64,000 nt of DNA from Lucifuga dentata (taxonomy: Eukaryota > Chordata > Actinopteri > Ophidiiformes > Bythitidae). Within the stretch, counting starts at the first letter, position 1; each line of letters starts with the position of its first letter. A model generated the notes under the pieces. That model had not been told where the DNA came from, ran no database searches, and worked only from the letters and a program-made list of their open reading frames with translations. The position numbers were made by a program, and so were the translations under genes. The stretch lies in contig VXCM01002167.1 of assembly GCA_014773175.1 (NCBI GenBank), positions 124,001 to 188,000 of the forward strand, in the 5' to 3' direction. This document shows, piece by piece, positions 54,701-63,539 of the stretch.

Positions 54701-57700
54701 TGATAAATAAAAGCAAAATGAGCTGTGAAAAAAAAAAAAGTTTTTATTTTTTGTCCTCTTTGTCGTTCATTTAAATATTAACAAGAAAATTAAAATTTAA
54801 ATAAAGTAAAATAATTCAAAGGGAAAAGAAATTCTTATCATGAAACAAATGTTTTTTTCAGTCAGCCTGGTAGTGTCGGTCATAGTTTTGGAGACTTTCT
54901 GACCCCAAAACCCAACTAACATCTGCAGTTTCCAGCTGTGATGCTTAGAGATTCTTTGGACACACATCCTCCTCTTCCAGACTGATTGAGAAAATATTTA
55001 TTTCATGATAAGAATTTATTTTTCCTTTCAATTATTTAACTTTTATAAAAGGTTAGATTTTTCTTCATATTTTGAATGAAAGATCAAGAGGATAAGTATA
55101 AAGACATTTTTTTTCACAGCCCATGTTGCTTTAATTTACCAAGGGTGCCAAAATTTGTGTTGTGGAAACTGTTAAAAAGTCAGATTTTTATTCTGTGATT
55201 CATCCAGCCTCATTTCATTCCACTTTCAGCAAAACATCAAAGCTTTATTGTAATATCTGTGAAACCTATTCATTTAGTGCAAAACACAAACTTATTAAAA
55301 AACAGTTCACTATTTAAGTCTTTATTTAACACGTTTGCACTTTTTACAATGTCAGTGTTTAATCCAGCATCCACTTTTTCTGCAAACTACTAATATTTTT
55401 AAAAACTATTAAGTTCTACGTTATATTGACTTATAATTGATCTGAAAATGATTTTGTAAACACTGTGCTAAATGTTTCAAATGCTCCAGAAAATGCAAGA
55501 TGTGTTATTTTTAAAGTCAAACCCAAAGTACTTTGTGACAAATAAAGTCATGTTCGGTGATTTATTTCCAGATGAATGTAAGGGGTCTGTTGCTTAGCTA
55601 CACTCAGTCCTGAATTGATTTGATTTGTAATACATGACATTCATTCTCCTTTCGTGCTCGTGTAATAACCATGTATGCAGAGAGCCATCTTGAATCTGTC
55701 TTTCATAAGTGGTGAATCATGTGTGTGATTCATTCGCTCACCTGGTGACATCTGCTCCGATGCAAAAAAAAAAGAGAGAGAGAGAGAAATCTAACGTTTG
55801 GCAGGATGTGCTTTACATCATACAGCGTGTGCCAAAAAGTGGTGTCACGTTCCATAATATATCCACCGAAACAACCCAGCACGCATCTGAGCTAAGATTT
55901 GATTAAAAATACATTTATATTCTGTGGAAGCATGAATGTGGGGCAAAAAAGACATTCATATTAATAATCAGAATATAAGGTGATTTTTTTTTTTTTTACA
56001 TAAATATACATAACTGCATGTAAAATAAAAGTCAACCAGTTCAGTGAAAAAAAAACACATCTTTTTCAGTGAGACAAATTTAGCAAATTTGGGTGTATTT
56101 GTGTGACAGGTTTACTCCAAAATAACAACATAAGAGGTAATTGCCTTATACAACATTGCCAAGCAAAAATGTTTAACTTTTTAAAATTTCTTTATTATGT
56201 GTCCCTCTTCATCTTTAAGAATTGAGCTGCAATCAGATGACCTGAACTCACTCACCTTTGTCAGTTTCAGATTTAACGGTCAAACTGTTTTATACATTAA
56301 GTTTGCATTCAAAAAAAGGCAATTACACATAAAACGAATAGTATGTCAACCATATAGTATTCATCCACACTTGTAGAAATAATCAGAGTTCTCACTACAT
56401 ATGTTTTATTATCTATTTTTTTATTATCTCTATTATCTGTTTTTTTATGATCTCTGTTAAGCTTCATCATTAAAACCTAATTTATAACCTGAACTCACCA
56501 ATTAAAAACAAAAACAATCAATAACATCAAAAAGATATTTAACACAGTATTCTATGCATTATATAGATAAAGTTGTATTTGAAAACTAGTATCAGATGTG
56601 GCTGAGGCTGTGGCTTTAATTGTCTGATGAGTCTTTACATTTTCAGCATGAACCGCTCCGTTGGGAATTGAACCTCTAACCCTGGCAGCAGTAGAAGCAA
56701 TGATATGTATTGCAATACTGGTGACATCTAATCTTTGATGCATATCTCTTTTCCACAGTGCCTATGAGCAGAAGCAACATATAGGAATGAAGCCCTCCAG
56801 CCCAGTGACGCCCCCTTGCAGCACCCCCGTGTCCCCTCTCCATCATGCCTCACCCACGGCAGCCCCAACACCCAAACCAGACAGGACATACACCCACATA
56901 CCACCCACTCACCCGCTTCCTGACAACGCCTACTCTATGGACCACAGGTACTGCAACCCGCAGCCTTTTTTGCATTTACATCGCATTTCCATTTGGTGTG
57001 TTTAGCTGGCGCTCGTACCTGGATCAGGTTACAAAAAAGTCACACTGCGGCTGATGCAGATCAGAGTTTTTTATTCCAGATTCACATGGAAGCAATCTAT
57101 TGCGTTGTTACCGTTTCACAGAGGCGGGGCTGCTCTGAGGGCTTCAGTCATCTTATTGGTTGAAGTGGTTCTCAGTGTGTGGAGCCAAAGAACTACAGCT
57201 TTTAGAAGCAAAAGTTATCTCAGTGTTAAAGGACCATACCGGTGATTTTGCATGATTAAGCCCAATAAATATTATATATATAACGTACATTATACATGTA
57301 CATTACTGATAAACAGTTTCCAAAAATTAAAACCATATTTCAGATTTCTTGTTATTTTTACCAAATCCCCTCTAATTTTTCAAAATCAAATGTTCAGGTG
57401 ATGCACCCATGTTAAAATTCAGTGTTTCGTCTTCAAACACTTTTGCACGATTGTTGCGCAAGGTCATTTTAATTTTTCTATAAAAGCCGTCTTCTTCTGG
57501 GATGGTATTCCCTGGCAAAGACATACATTGTCTTCTGTGCAGCTCCATGTTGGATCTGTTAAATTAGGTTACTTTGACAAAAAGTAATAATGGCGTACAG
57601 TTTACTGTGATGGATGACTTACCTCAAACTTGTTTCATGTGCAATGTTTCAACATACAAACTCACCGGTATGCTCCTTTAATTAATTCTTGATCTCGAGT

Positions 57701-60700
57701 CAGAAATCTAAAAGAGTACGATATAATCTCCCCTCTGAAAGGACTTTAAAGTTCTTCCTAGTTCATTTAAGCTTGGAGTTTGTGGTTTTTGCCCACTTTC
57801 TTAGTAGCCTAAAACTAAAAAACATGCTGTTTGTGTGAGTTTCTGTCTGATGATGATGATGATGATGATCATGATGATGATGATGATGATGATGAATCCA
57901 CTGTCTTGTTTTTCTCCTCAGATTTCGGCGTCAGCTCTCAGAGCCGTGCCACTCGTTCCCCTCCCCGCCTACGATGGCTCGGGACGGCCGGCCCATCTAC
58001 CACAGACAGATGTCAGAGCCCAACATCCCTTTCCCTCCTCAAGGCTTCAAGCAGGAGTACCCTGATCCCCTGTTCGAACACCCGGCCATGATGGGGGCGC
58101 CACTACCCCACACGTACCCTGCCACCATGATGATCAAGCAGGAGCCGAGAGATTTCACCTATGACTCAGGTGAGAAATTTAGAAAAGCGGTTGCATGTGT
58201 TGTTTCAGTGTGTATTCGTTGTGGTAACTTGTAAGTGAGGCCATGAAAAGTCAGAATCAGAAAGAGCCAAAAACCTGATGAAATACCCTAAAAAGGTGCA
58301 GCAGGCGTATCTTTGCTGCCAGAGCGTTATTTCAGGAATGGGAGAAGACAGAGGAGGGAGTGAGGTTTATTGAGTTTGCCCATTATTAGGGCAGGGGATC
58401 TGGTTGGGCCGGGTGTCTGTGCCGGTCACCATTTCCTGTGGTGCACTAATGGGGGNCACAATCCAAAATCCGCCCTCCCACGCCTGTCCGCTTCCTTTAG
58501 CAAGCGAGTAAAGGGAGCTAATCATCAGCCCTATGGCCTCTGCGGAGCCCAAGGCTGCATCAGGACATGAATGAACACACGCCGGACTGTTGGGTTCATT
58601 CACAAGGCGGATGAGAGGACCCAGGAGAGGCAGAGCTGGAATAGAATCAGTGTGAGCAATCAAGGAGAAAAGCAGCATCTCTTCAGCCACTTTCCACAGT
58701 GATTATTTAAAGGAAAGCACTGTGGGCCTTTTTGGGTCGACTTACTTCAGCTATGTAGTTTTTTTGTTGCTGGCAACTGCAATTTTGGCATTTTTCTCAC
58801 ATTGCAGTGCCCAATAGTCAGTTATTTATGCGCTTACTGACTTCCTCATTGCTTGGCCCTTGAAACATTTTGATTAAAAATGGATCCACTTTCCTGAAAA
58901 TCCTTTGTACCTATTGGATCGCAGTCCCAATTGAGAATGAGTGCTGCTGCACAATAAGGTTCAATTACAAGCAACCGGTATTAAAACATGAAAGGTCAGA
59001 GCCAGAATACAACAACATTTGCTAGTAGGAGAAAAATAACTGAAGACAGAAAGGTATTTTTTTGGTTTTAAAGTCTGAAGACGTCTTGCTGTACTGTAAC
59101 ATCCACCACTGAATTTATTATCAGTCAGCATGGAGCTCGTTGACTGGCAGAGGCCCGTTGGAAAGGATGGGAGGGGAGCTGGTAATTTCATTAGCAGTAA
59201 TTTCCTCTACAAGCCCATTACTTTGATGAAGTTCAGAGAAATGTTTATGGGCCTAAATGAAGGGTCTTAGTCTGTTTATTGAACATTCACTTTGTAACCC
59301 GCTCGGCCGGTTTGATCACAAGCTGCGTCTGCCATGTCTGAGATGTCTGTGGGAGGGTCGAACACGTCCAGTAAATGGAATCTCGGTTGGACAATGTTGT
59401 AAAGCAAATGTACCTTGTGGACAGCTGAAAGTTGTGTAATTTACAGGTCTACTTAAAGGATCCTACCGGTGGTTTTGCATGTTTGAAAACATACCACTGG
59501 AGCGGTAAATATTAGAATTGTTTTTCCTACAGTTCAGTCCAGTATGCTATAAAAAAATTAACTTGTAGAGACTTGAAATGTTCCTGAGGTAAGTGATCCA
59601 TCACAGTCAACCAAACGCCGTTGTTATTTTTTTGTCAAAGTTATTTAATTTGATCCATCCAACAAGGAAGAAAATGTATATCTCCACCAGGGAATGTAGT
59701 CCCAGGAGAAAGCTGTCTTTACCAAGAAATCAAAATAATGATGCTTTCTACAATTGTGCACAAGTGTTAGAAGGCGAAACATTGAATTTTAAGGTGGGTG
59801 TATCACATGAACATTTTATTTTGAAAGACTAGAGGATTTTGAATGATTACATTAAAACTAAAATACAGGTTAATGTTTTGGAAAATTTATGTCAGTAATG
59901 TAACACATATACAGATAGTATTTATTGGGCTCAAACATGCAAAGCCACCAGTATGGTCCTTTAAACTTGAACAAGCCAAATAATGCTATTATCATTATTA
60001 TACAGTATCCTGACTATTTCTGAAAGTATCTATAATCACTTTAATCACTTTTTAAATTAAAAAAAAATGTTGATGAAGTCGCACTTTACAAGAGAAGAAA
60101 CACTGTATGTTTTAACACATTTACACCATGTTTTTGAATCAAAAACATAAAATTCCACAGAATAACTTGCAAAAACATTAAGATACGATTGGCTAAAACC
60201 TGAACCGTAAAAGAAATAGACACCTCCTGAAAAAAAAAACAAACCTAGTTTCACACTTGCCTTCCGAACAAACTTACAAGACGTCAACTTGTTTCACCGT
60301 TTTGTCACACACACAGCGTGTTAGATGCAGCTCTGAACCTTCGTGCGTATTAGCAGCGTGATGTAGTGAGCTCGTCTGGCTGGGAGCTGTCTCGATGTCG
60401 ATGCTGCAGGGCATGTTCTTTAATCAGAGCCAGTGGTGCATTGAGCGAACAGGCTTTGACTGCTCTCAGATAACTGAGATGGTGTTCTTAATGCTGCCTT
60501 CAGGCCCTTTAACACCCGCTCTCCCATTCTTGCCTGCTTTCAGCAGAAGTGCCTAGCTGCCATTCTGTCTACTTACGGCAAGACGGCTATCTGGCTCACG
60601 CCAACAGGACTGAAGGTACCGCTCGTGATCGTGCAGGTTGCTTTTGTCTAAATAATTTTTTTTAAATGTTGTTTTGTTTTTTTCATATTTTCCCCAGGTT

Positions 60701-63346
60701 GTGTGTTTGACAAAGTGGCGAGGCATTTCTACGATGACACCTGCGTGGTCCCTGAAAAGATCGAAGGTGAGTCCCGCTCAAGTGCAACAGTGTTTTGTTC
60801 AATTCTGCCAGCAATGGAAGAAATACTCAAATTTGTTACATAAATAAAAGTACCAATGTTGCAATGGAAAATAAGTCAAATAAGTGTTAGAAGTAAAATG
60901 AAAAGTAAATTATGAATGCATTAATACATGTGCATGCTGCATGGTGTAACAACTTCAATTTTTTCTTTTTTTTTTTTTTTTNTTTTTTTTTTTGTCCAAT
61001 TTAGAGATTTTTGAATAAAGAAAAATTAAATTTCTGGCAACTACCCCCAAAACTGCTGATACACCTAAAAATGGAGATACAAGATTGTCTAAAACTTAAA
61101 GATAATGTCAAAAAAAAAAAAAAAAAAAAAATTATGTCATCAAAACAAAACAAGGTGGAGATGCAAGGTTTTTACACAACAACAGTGTTTCCTGTATTTA
61201 TCTCATTTTGAATTAAATTGCATACAAAATATAAACTAGCACAAAATAGAAATGCTCAAGCAAACTACAACTATATCAAAATTGTACCCTGGAGTAAATG
61301 TGCTGAGCCTGAAGGCGTCTGAGGCATCGTCCATCACGGTCTGTTGCTTTGCTGTTACTGCAGGTGACATCAAGCAGGAGTCCGGCTTGTACCGCGAGGG
61401 CCCGTCGTACCAGCGCAGAGGCTCACTACAGCTCTGGCAGTTCTTGGTGGCGTTGCTGGACGACCCGTCCAACTCGCACTTCATCGCCTGGACGGGCCGC
61501 GGCATGGAGTTCAAACTCATCGAACCAGAGGAGGTGAGGGGCTCAGGCAAACACGAATCAGGGTTTACGCAGCTCACTTAACTCCACGTTCAGTGATTTT
61601 TAACAGTTTAAGAAAATTTGAAGGATTTTATGCTAGTTTATAGGTTGAGAAAATTCTTTTACATCTTATCTTTTCTTAGCTTATTTAAAAATGCATTTAC
61701 ACCAGGTTTAAATCGTTATTTAAATAGAAATAATCAATGGTTTTGCAATATGTTGCTGTTGTTGTTGTTAAATGTTGCCAGTACAGGAGCAAGAAATAAA
61801 AACTGGTTGCATGATGCATACAAGCAAAATGAGACCATGTCAAAGGTCAACAACTGAAATGACACACTGTAAAAAAATAAATAAAGGGCTGATCTGCAGT
61901 TTTTTCTGTACAAAGATGGATGCCGTTGCTGCTGGGACGGTACAGTCCATTTTAGCAAAATTGTAGCTGAAACAATTCAATTGCAAAAGTACAAAAATAC
62001 TTTCTTTTCCCAGAAGTGTTTGTGGATAATGAAATCATCTCTGCCAAGCATATGTGTGCTTTTTTTTTCTTTCATGTGCTCTGCCACATGTTTAAAGAAA
62101 AAAAAAAAAAAACTGTCAGGGAACTGAACCACCATCATCATGGCTGTTTTCAGGCCTGCTAAGCGTTTCACACATCATATTCCTAAAAATAAAACTCATG
62201 TTGACGGTTGAGCCGTTTTTGAAATGGAAACAGAGGCTGAGTGTGTGTGTGAGAGCCCCCCACATCACACACACGGCGGGGCTCAGTCGCTCTCACNACC
62301 TGGCAACGGTCTACGCAGCCCAACGGTGACGAGCAGCATGCGCCAGCTGCAGCAAACAGGGGGGCCCATTCATGCTATCAGGTGACCAAACACACTCGCT
62401 TTGGGATGCCGCAGACTAAAGCGAGCGACCACGTTCTGCCTTTCCGCCGGGCAGGTGTAGCCGTTCGCACAAGAAAAGATTCGGAGATGTCAGGTTCAGA
62501 GAATGAGAGGAGACAGTATAAAATTGAGCAGAGTCATGAAAAAAAAAAAAAANGAAAAAAAAAAAAAACACAGAGTGACGGCGAGGAGAGGCTGAGGAGA
62601 GCGCCATGGGGCTGTGGGTTTGGACCGTGAGGCCCGGTGGTGGGTGGTCTGGTAGACAGGTGCTGTAACATCTGCTGCCTTCTCTGCTGGGTGTGTGTGA
62701 CAAGCTCCTAATGAACACATCCCCGATATCAGGTCTGCCCAGGCTGGATGCACCGTTAATTACAACATTTTCACATTTCAGTTGCCACATATTTCTGGTC
62801 AGGGCTTTCTTTAGCTCGATTCTGCTGGTTTGTGTTGCGCTCACACTTTGGCAAATGTCCTGATGTTGCGTGTCTGTGTGTGTTACGAAGGTGGCACGTC
62901 GATGGGGAATACAGAAGAATCGGCCAGCTATGAACTACGACAAGCTCAGCCGATCGTTGCGCTACTACTACGAGAAGGGAATCATGCAAAAGGTAAAGAA
63001 AAACCAAAAAAGGAGACAGAACAACAGGAAATGGTTACACCCGCCTTCACGAAATGTTTGGCCAACCAAAAGTTCCATTTATCCATTTGTGTTTTTCCAT
63101 CCCGTCCTCTCCGTCTCTCTCCAGGTGGCGGGGGAGAGATACGTCTACAAATTTGTGTGCGATCCCGAGGCGTTGTTCTCCATGGCGTTTCCCGACAATC
63201 AGCGGCCGGTCCTGAAGACGGACATCGAGCGGCAGATCAACGAGGAGGACACGGTGCCGCTCTCGCACTTTGACGAAAACATGGCCTATGTACAGGAGGG
63301 GCCCTACTGCCAGCCACACCCATACAGCGAGGGCTACGTTTATTAA
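43072..63346 (+). CDS. ETV1: ETS translocation variant 1 (ER81), complete coding span, 12 coding exons
   Basis: Coding join: 43072-43116, 43528-43618, 43971-44018, 48373-48426, 54503-54629, 56759-56947, 57922-58169, 60547-60615, 60698-60766, 61364-61533, 62891-62992, 63125-63346. This is 1434 bp, 477 residues plus stop, the human length as I recall it. PEA3-subfamily ETS factors bind GGAA-core DNA in the nucleus and act downstream of RTK/MAPK signalling. Visible parts: acidic transactivation region about residues 46-80 ([16 protein letters not shown]) with two COP1-type VPD motifs (64-66, 72-74); psi-K-x-E SUMO sites IKRE (89-92), IKQE (256-259) and IKQE (316-319); Ser-191 in RRQLSEP and Ser-216 in RQMSEP (RSK/MSK sites in human ETV1); Ser-334 in RRGSLQ (reported PKA site); ETS domain about 335-416 with recognition-helix Arg-391 and Arg-394 in [14 protein letters not shown]-terminal acidic activation segment ending EGYVY. 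The start has a purine at -3 and gives [11 protein letters not shown], against human MDGFYDQQVPY. ETV4 and ETV5 are excluded by these termini and by the DGKB neighbour. Confidence 0.97.
43528..43618 (+). CDS. ETV1: ETV1 coding exon 2
   Basis: 91 bp; acceptor ttcaattctttgcag, donor GAAG|gtagga. It encodes [20 protein letters not shown] then [10 protein letters not shown], corresponding to the basic KPTNVRKRKFINRDLAHDSE stretch of human ETV1. The DKKRKF cluster could serve as a nuclear-localisation segment (inference). Confidence 0.93.
43971..44018 (+). CDS. ETV1: ETV1 coding exon 3 (transactivation helix)
   Basis: 48 bp; acceptor gttccccttccag, donor GAAG|gtgagt. It encodes [16 protein letters not shown], the PEA3-family acidic activation helix, with no change from the human sequence as I recall it. 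Confidence 0.97.
44019..48372. other. ETV1 intron 3 (4.35 kb)
   Basis: Non-coding. It contains (CT)n at about 44286-44346, unresolved T-runs with Ns at 44073 and 44463, and AT-rich sequence 44500-45600. A CG-rich patch (45790-45920) with ggcggccgctgataag is a possible regulatory element. The open frames at 45935-46228 and 46744-47088 show no recognisable domain. Confidence 0.85.
44286..44346. repeat. (CT)n microsatellite
   Basis: Long CT run with occasional CCT interruptions. Confidence 0.95.
48373..48426 (+). CDS. ETV1: ETV1 coding exon 4 (COP1 degron exon)
   Basis: 54 bp; acceptor ttatgtctttag, donor AACT|gtgagt. It encodes [18 protein letters not shown]. Both VPD motifs, the reported COP1 ubiquitin-ligase contact sites in ETV1, are present, so turnover control is probably conserved. 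Confidence 0.96.
48697..48822. repeat. Duplicated (CT)n block around an N (assembly joint)
   Basis: The sequence up to 48758, a CT run with GT and TTT interruptions ending cctccaccaccactga, is repeated after the N at 48759. Same artefact type as the other joints. Confidence 0.85.
50627..50648. repeat. Poly-G run with N
   Basis: Twelve G, an N at 50639, then nine G. The true length is uncertain. G-runs of this length can form G-quadruplexes and often break assemblies. Confidence 0.85.
54503..54629 (+). CDS. ETV1: ETV1 coding exon 5
   Basis: 127 bp; acceptor ctttttctggtgtag, donor GTCAG|gtgatc. It encodes [20 protein letters not shown] then [20 protein letters not shown] and YV, with the first SUMO-type site IKRE. 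Human has LAFHGLPLKIKKEPHSPCSE. Confidence 0.97.
54630..56758. other. ETV1 intron 5 (2.1 kb)
   Basis: Non-coding. The first 535 bp are mostly a Tc1/mariner-like foldback MITE (54676-55164); the rest is AT-rich with no recognised feature. Confidence 0.85.
54676..55164. mobile_element. Tc1/mariner-like foldback MITE, copy 2
   Basis: The left side tgggcacccatgataaataa then aagcaaaatgagctgtgaaa mirrors the right side cacagcccatgttgctttaa then tttaccaagggtgccaaaat. The inner arms share ttcttatcatga / tcatgataagaa with copy 1. A central stretch (tttggagactttctgacccc then tctgcagtttccagctgtga) resembles internal sequence of a common fish Tc1-type repeat. It begins only about 47 bp after the exon 5 donor. 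Confidence 0.7.
56759..56947 (+). CDS. ETV1: ETV1 coding exon 6 (Pro/Ser-rich)
   Basis: 189 bp; acceptor tatctcttttccacag, donor CACAG|gtactg. It encodes [20 protein letters not shown] then [20 protein letters not shown] and [20 protein letters not shown]. The many SP/TP dipeptides are potential MAPK sites, as in human ETV1 ([19 protein letters not shown]). Confidence 0.96.
57236..57681. mobile_element. T2/Kolobok-like MITE, copy 12
   Basis: TTAAAGGACCATACCGGTGA at the left, CACCGGTATGCTCCTTTAA at the right, 446 bp. It is shorter than the others because part of the right inner segment is deleted (cttgtttcatgtgcaatgtt runs directly into the terminal repeat). Confidence 0.85.
57847..57895. repeat. 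(ATG)n microsatellite next to a splice acceptor
   Basis: About 15 ATG units with one ATC interruption, ending 26 bp before the exon 7 acceptor AG (57920-57921). It therefore overlaps the probable branch-point region. Confidence 0.9.
57922..58169 (+). CDS. ETV1: ETV1 coding exon 7
   Basis: 248 bp; acceptor ttgtttttctcctcag, donor ACTCAG|gtgaga. It encodes [80 protein letters not shown] and DS. It carries both RSK-type serines (191, 216) and the IKQEPRD SUMO-type site. Confidence 0.97.
58170..60546. other. ETV1 intron 7 (2.4 kb)
   Basis: Non-coding. Contains an N at 58456 in a G-run and MITE copy 13. The remainder shows no recognised feature. Confidence 0.85.
59453..59964. mobile_element. T2/Kolobok-like MITE, copy 13
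   Basis: Left end TTAAAGGATCCTACCGGTGG, right end CACCAGTATGGTCCTTTAA, 512 bp. A short deletion near the left end joins catgtttgaaa directly to acataccactggagcgg; otherwise it is collinear with copy 8. Confidence 0.8.
60547..60615 (+). CDS. ETV1: ETV1 coding exon 8 (tandem NAGNAG acceptor)
   Basis: 69 bp; donor GAAG|gtaccg. It encodes [20 protein letters not shown] then RTE. The acceptor reads tttcagcag, so splicing after the first cag (exon from 60544) would insert one Ala (DSAEVPS), while splicing after the second gives DSEVPS as in human. The second was chosen by homology. Confidence 0.93.
60616..60697. other. ETV1 intron 8 (82 bp)
   Basis: Very short intron with a T-rich 3' half and a ccccag acceptor. 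The size is typical of the short-intron class in teleosts. Confidence 0.9.
60698..60766 (+). CDS. ETV1: ETV1 coding exon 9
   Basis: 69 bp; acceptor catattttccccag, donor CGAAG|gtgagt. It encodes [20 protein letters not shown] then KIE. Human ETV1 has [20 protein letters not shown]. Confidence 0.96.
60767..61363. other. ETV1 intron 9 (0.6 kb)
   Basis: Non-coding, AT-rich, with a T-run holding an N at 60982 and an A-run near 61111-61130. Confidence 0.9.
61364..61533 (+). CDS. ETV1: ETV1 coding exon 10 (start of ETS domain)
   Basis: 170 bp; acceptor tgctgttactgcag, donor GAGGAG|gtgagg. It encodes [20 protein letters not shown], then [20 protein letters not shown] and [17 protein letters not shown]. 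It holds the third SUMO-type site IKQE, Ser-334 and the first half of the winged-helix ETS fold. In this exon the ETS residues show no change from human as I recall it. Confidence 0.98.
61534..62890. other. ETV1 intron 10 (1.36 kb)
   Basis: Non-coding. Contains Ns at 62297 and 62553 (the latter in an A-run). Nothing else recognised. Confidence 0.85.
62891..62992 (+). CDS. ETV1: ETV1 coding exon 11 (ETS recognition helix)
   Basis: 102 bp; donor AAAAG|gtaaag. It encodes [20 protein letters not shown] then [14 protein letters not shown], including the DNA-contacting Arg-391 and Arg-394. The acceptor gttacgaag is weak: A at -3 and a purine-rich last six bases, preceded by a GT-rich rather than pyrimidine-only tract. 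Confidence 0.97.
62993..63124. other. ETV1 intron 11 (132 bp)
   Basis: Short intron with a good CT-rich acceptor tract (cgtcctctccgtctctctccag). Confidence 0.9.
63125..63346 (+). CDS. ETV1: ETV1 terminal coding exon
   Basis: 222 bp including TAA at 63344-63346. It encodes [60 protein letters not shown] and [13 protein letters not shown]. It ends the ETS domain and carries the C-terminal activation segment. The final EGYVY matches human ETV1; the segment before it ([12 protein letters not shown]) has diverged from human PEGGCCNPHPY. Confidence 0.97.
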   Translation: MAGERYVYKFVCDPEALFSMAFPDNQRPVLKTDIERQINEEDTVPLSHFDENMAYVQEGPYCQPHPYSEGYVY

Positions 63347-63501
63347 CCTCAGCCCCCTCATCACATACTGTACATGAGCGGCACACACACACACACACAT
63401 ACTCTCTCTCTCTCTCTCTCTTCCATCATACCTGAAACTGTCATGTTCTCTAATTCACAGTTGCTCCAGGAAAAAACTCGATACACACGTGCAACAGAGC
63501 T

Positions 63502-63539
<38 letters not shown>

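Larger units (their letters stand above)
56948..57921. other. ETV1 intron 6 (1.0 kb)
   Basis: Non-coding. Nearly half is MITE copy 12; its 3' end has an (ATG)n microsatellite close to the next acceptor. Confidence 0.9.
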
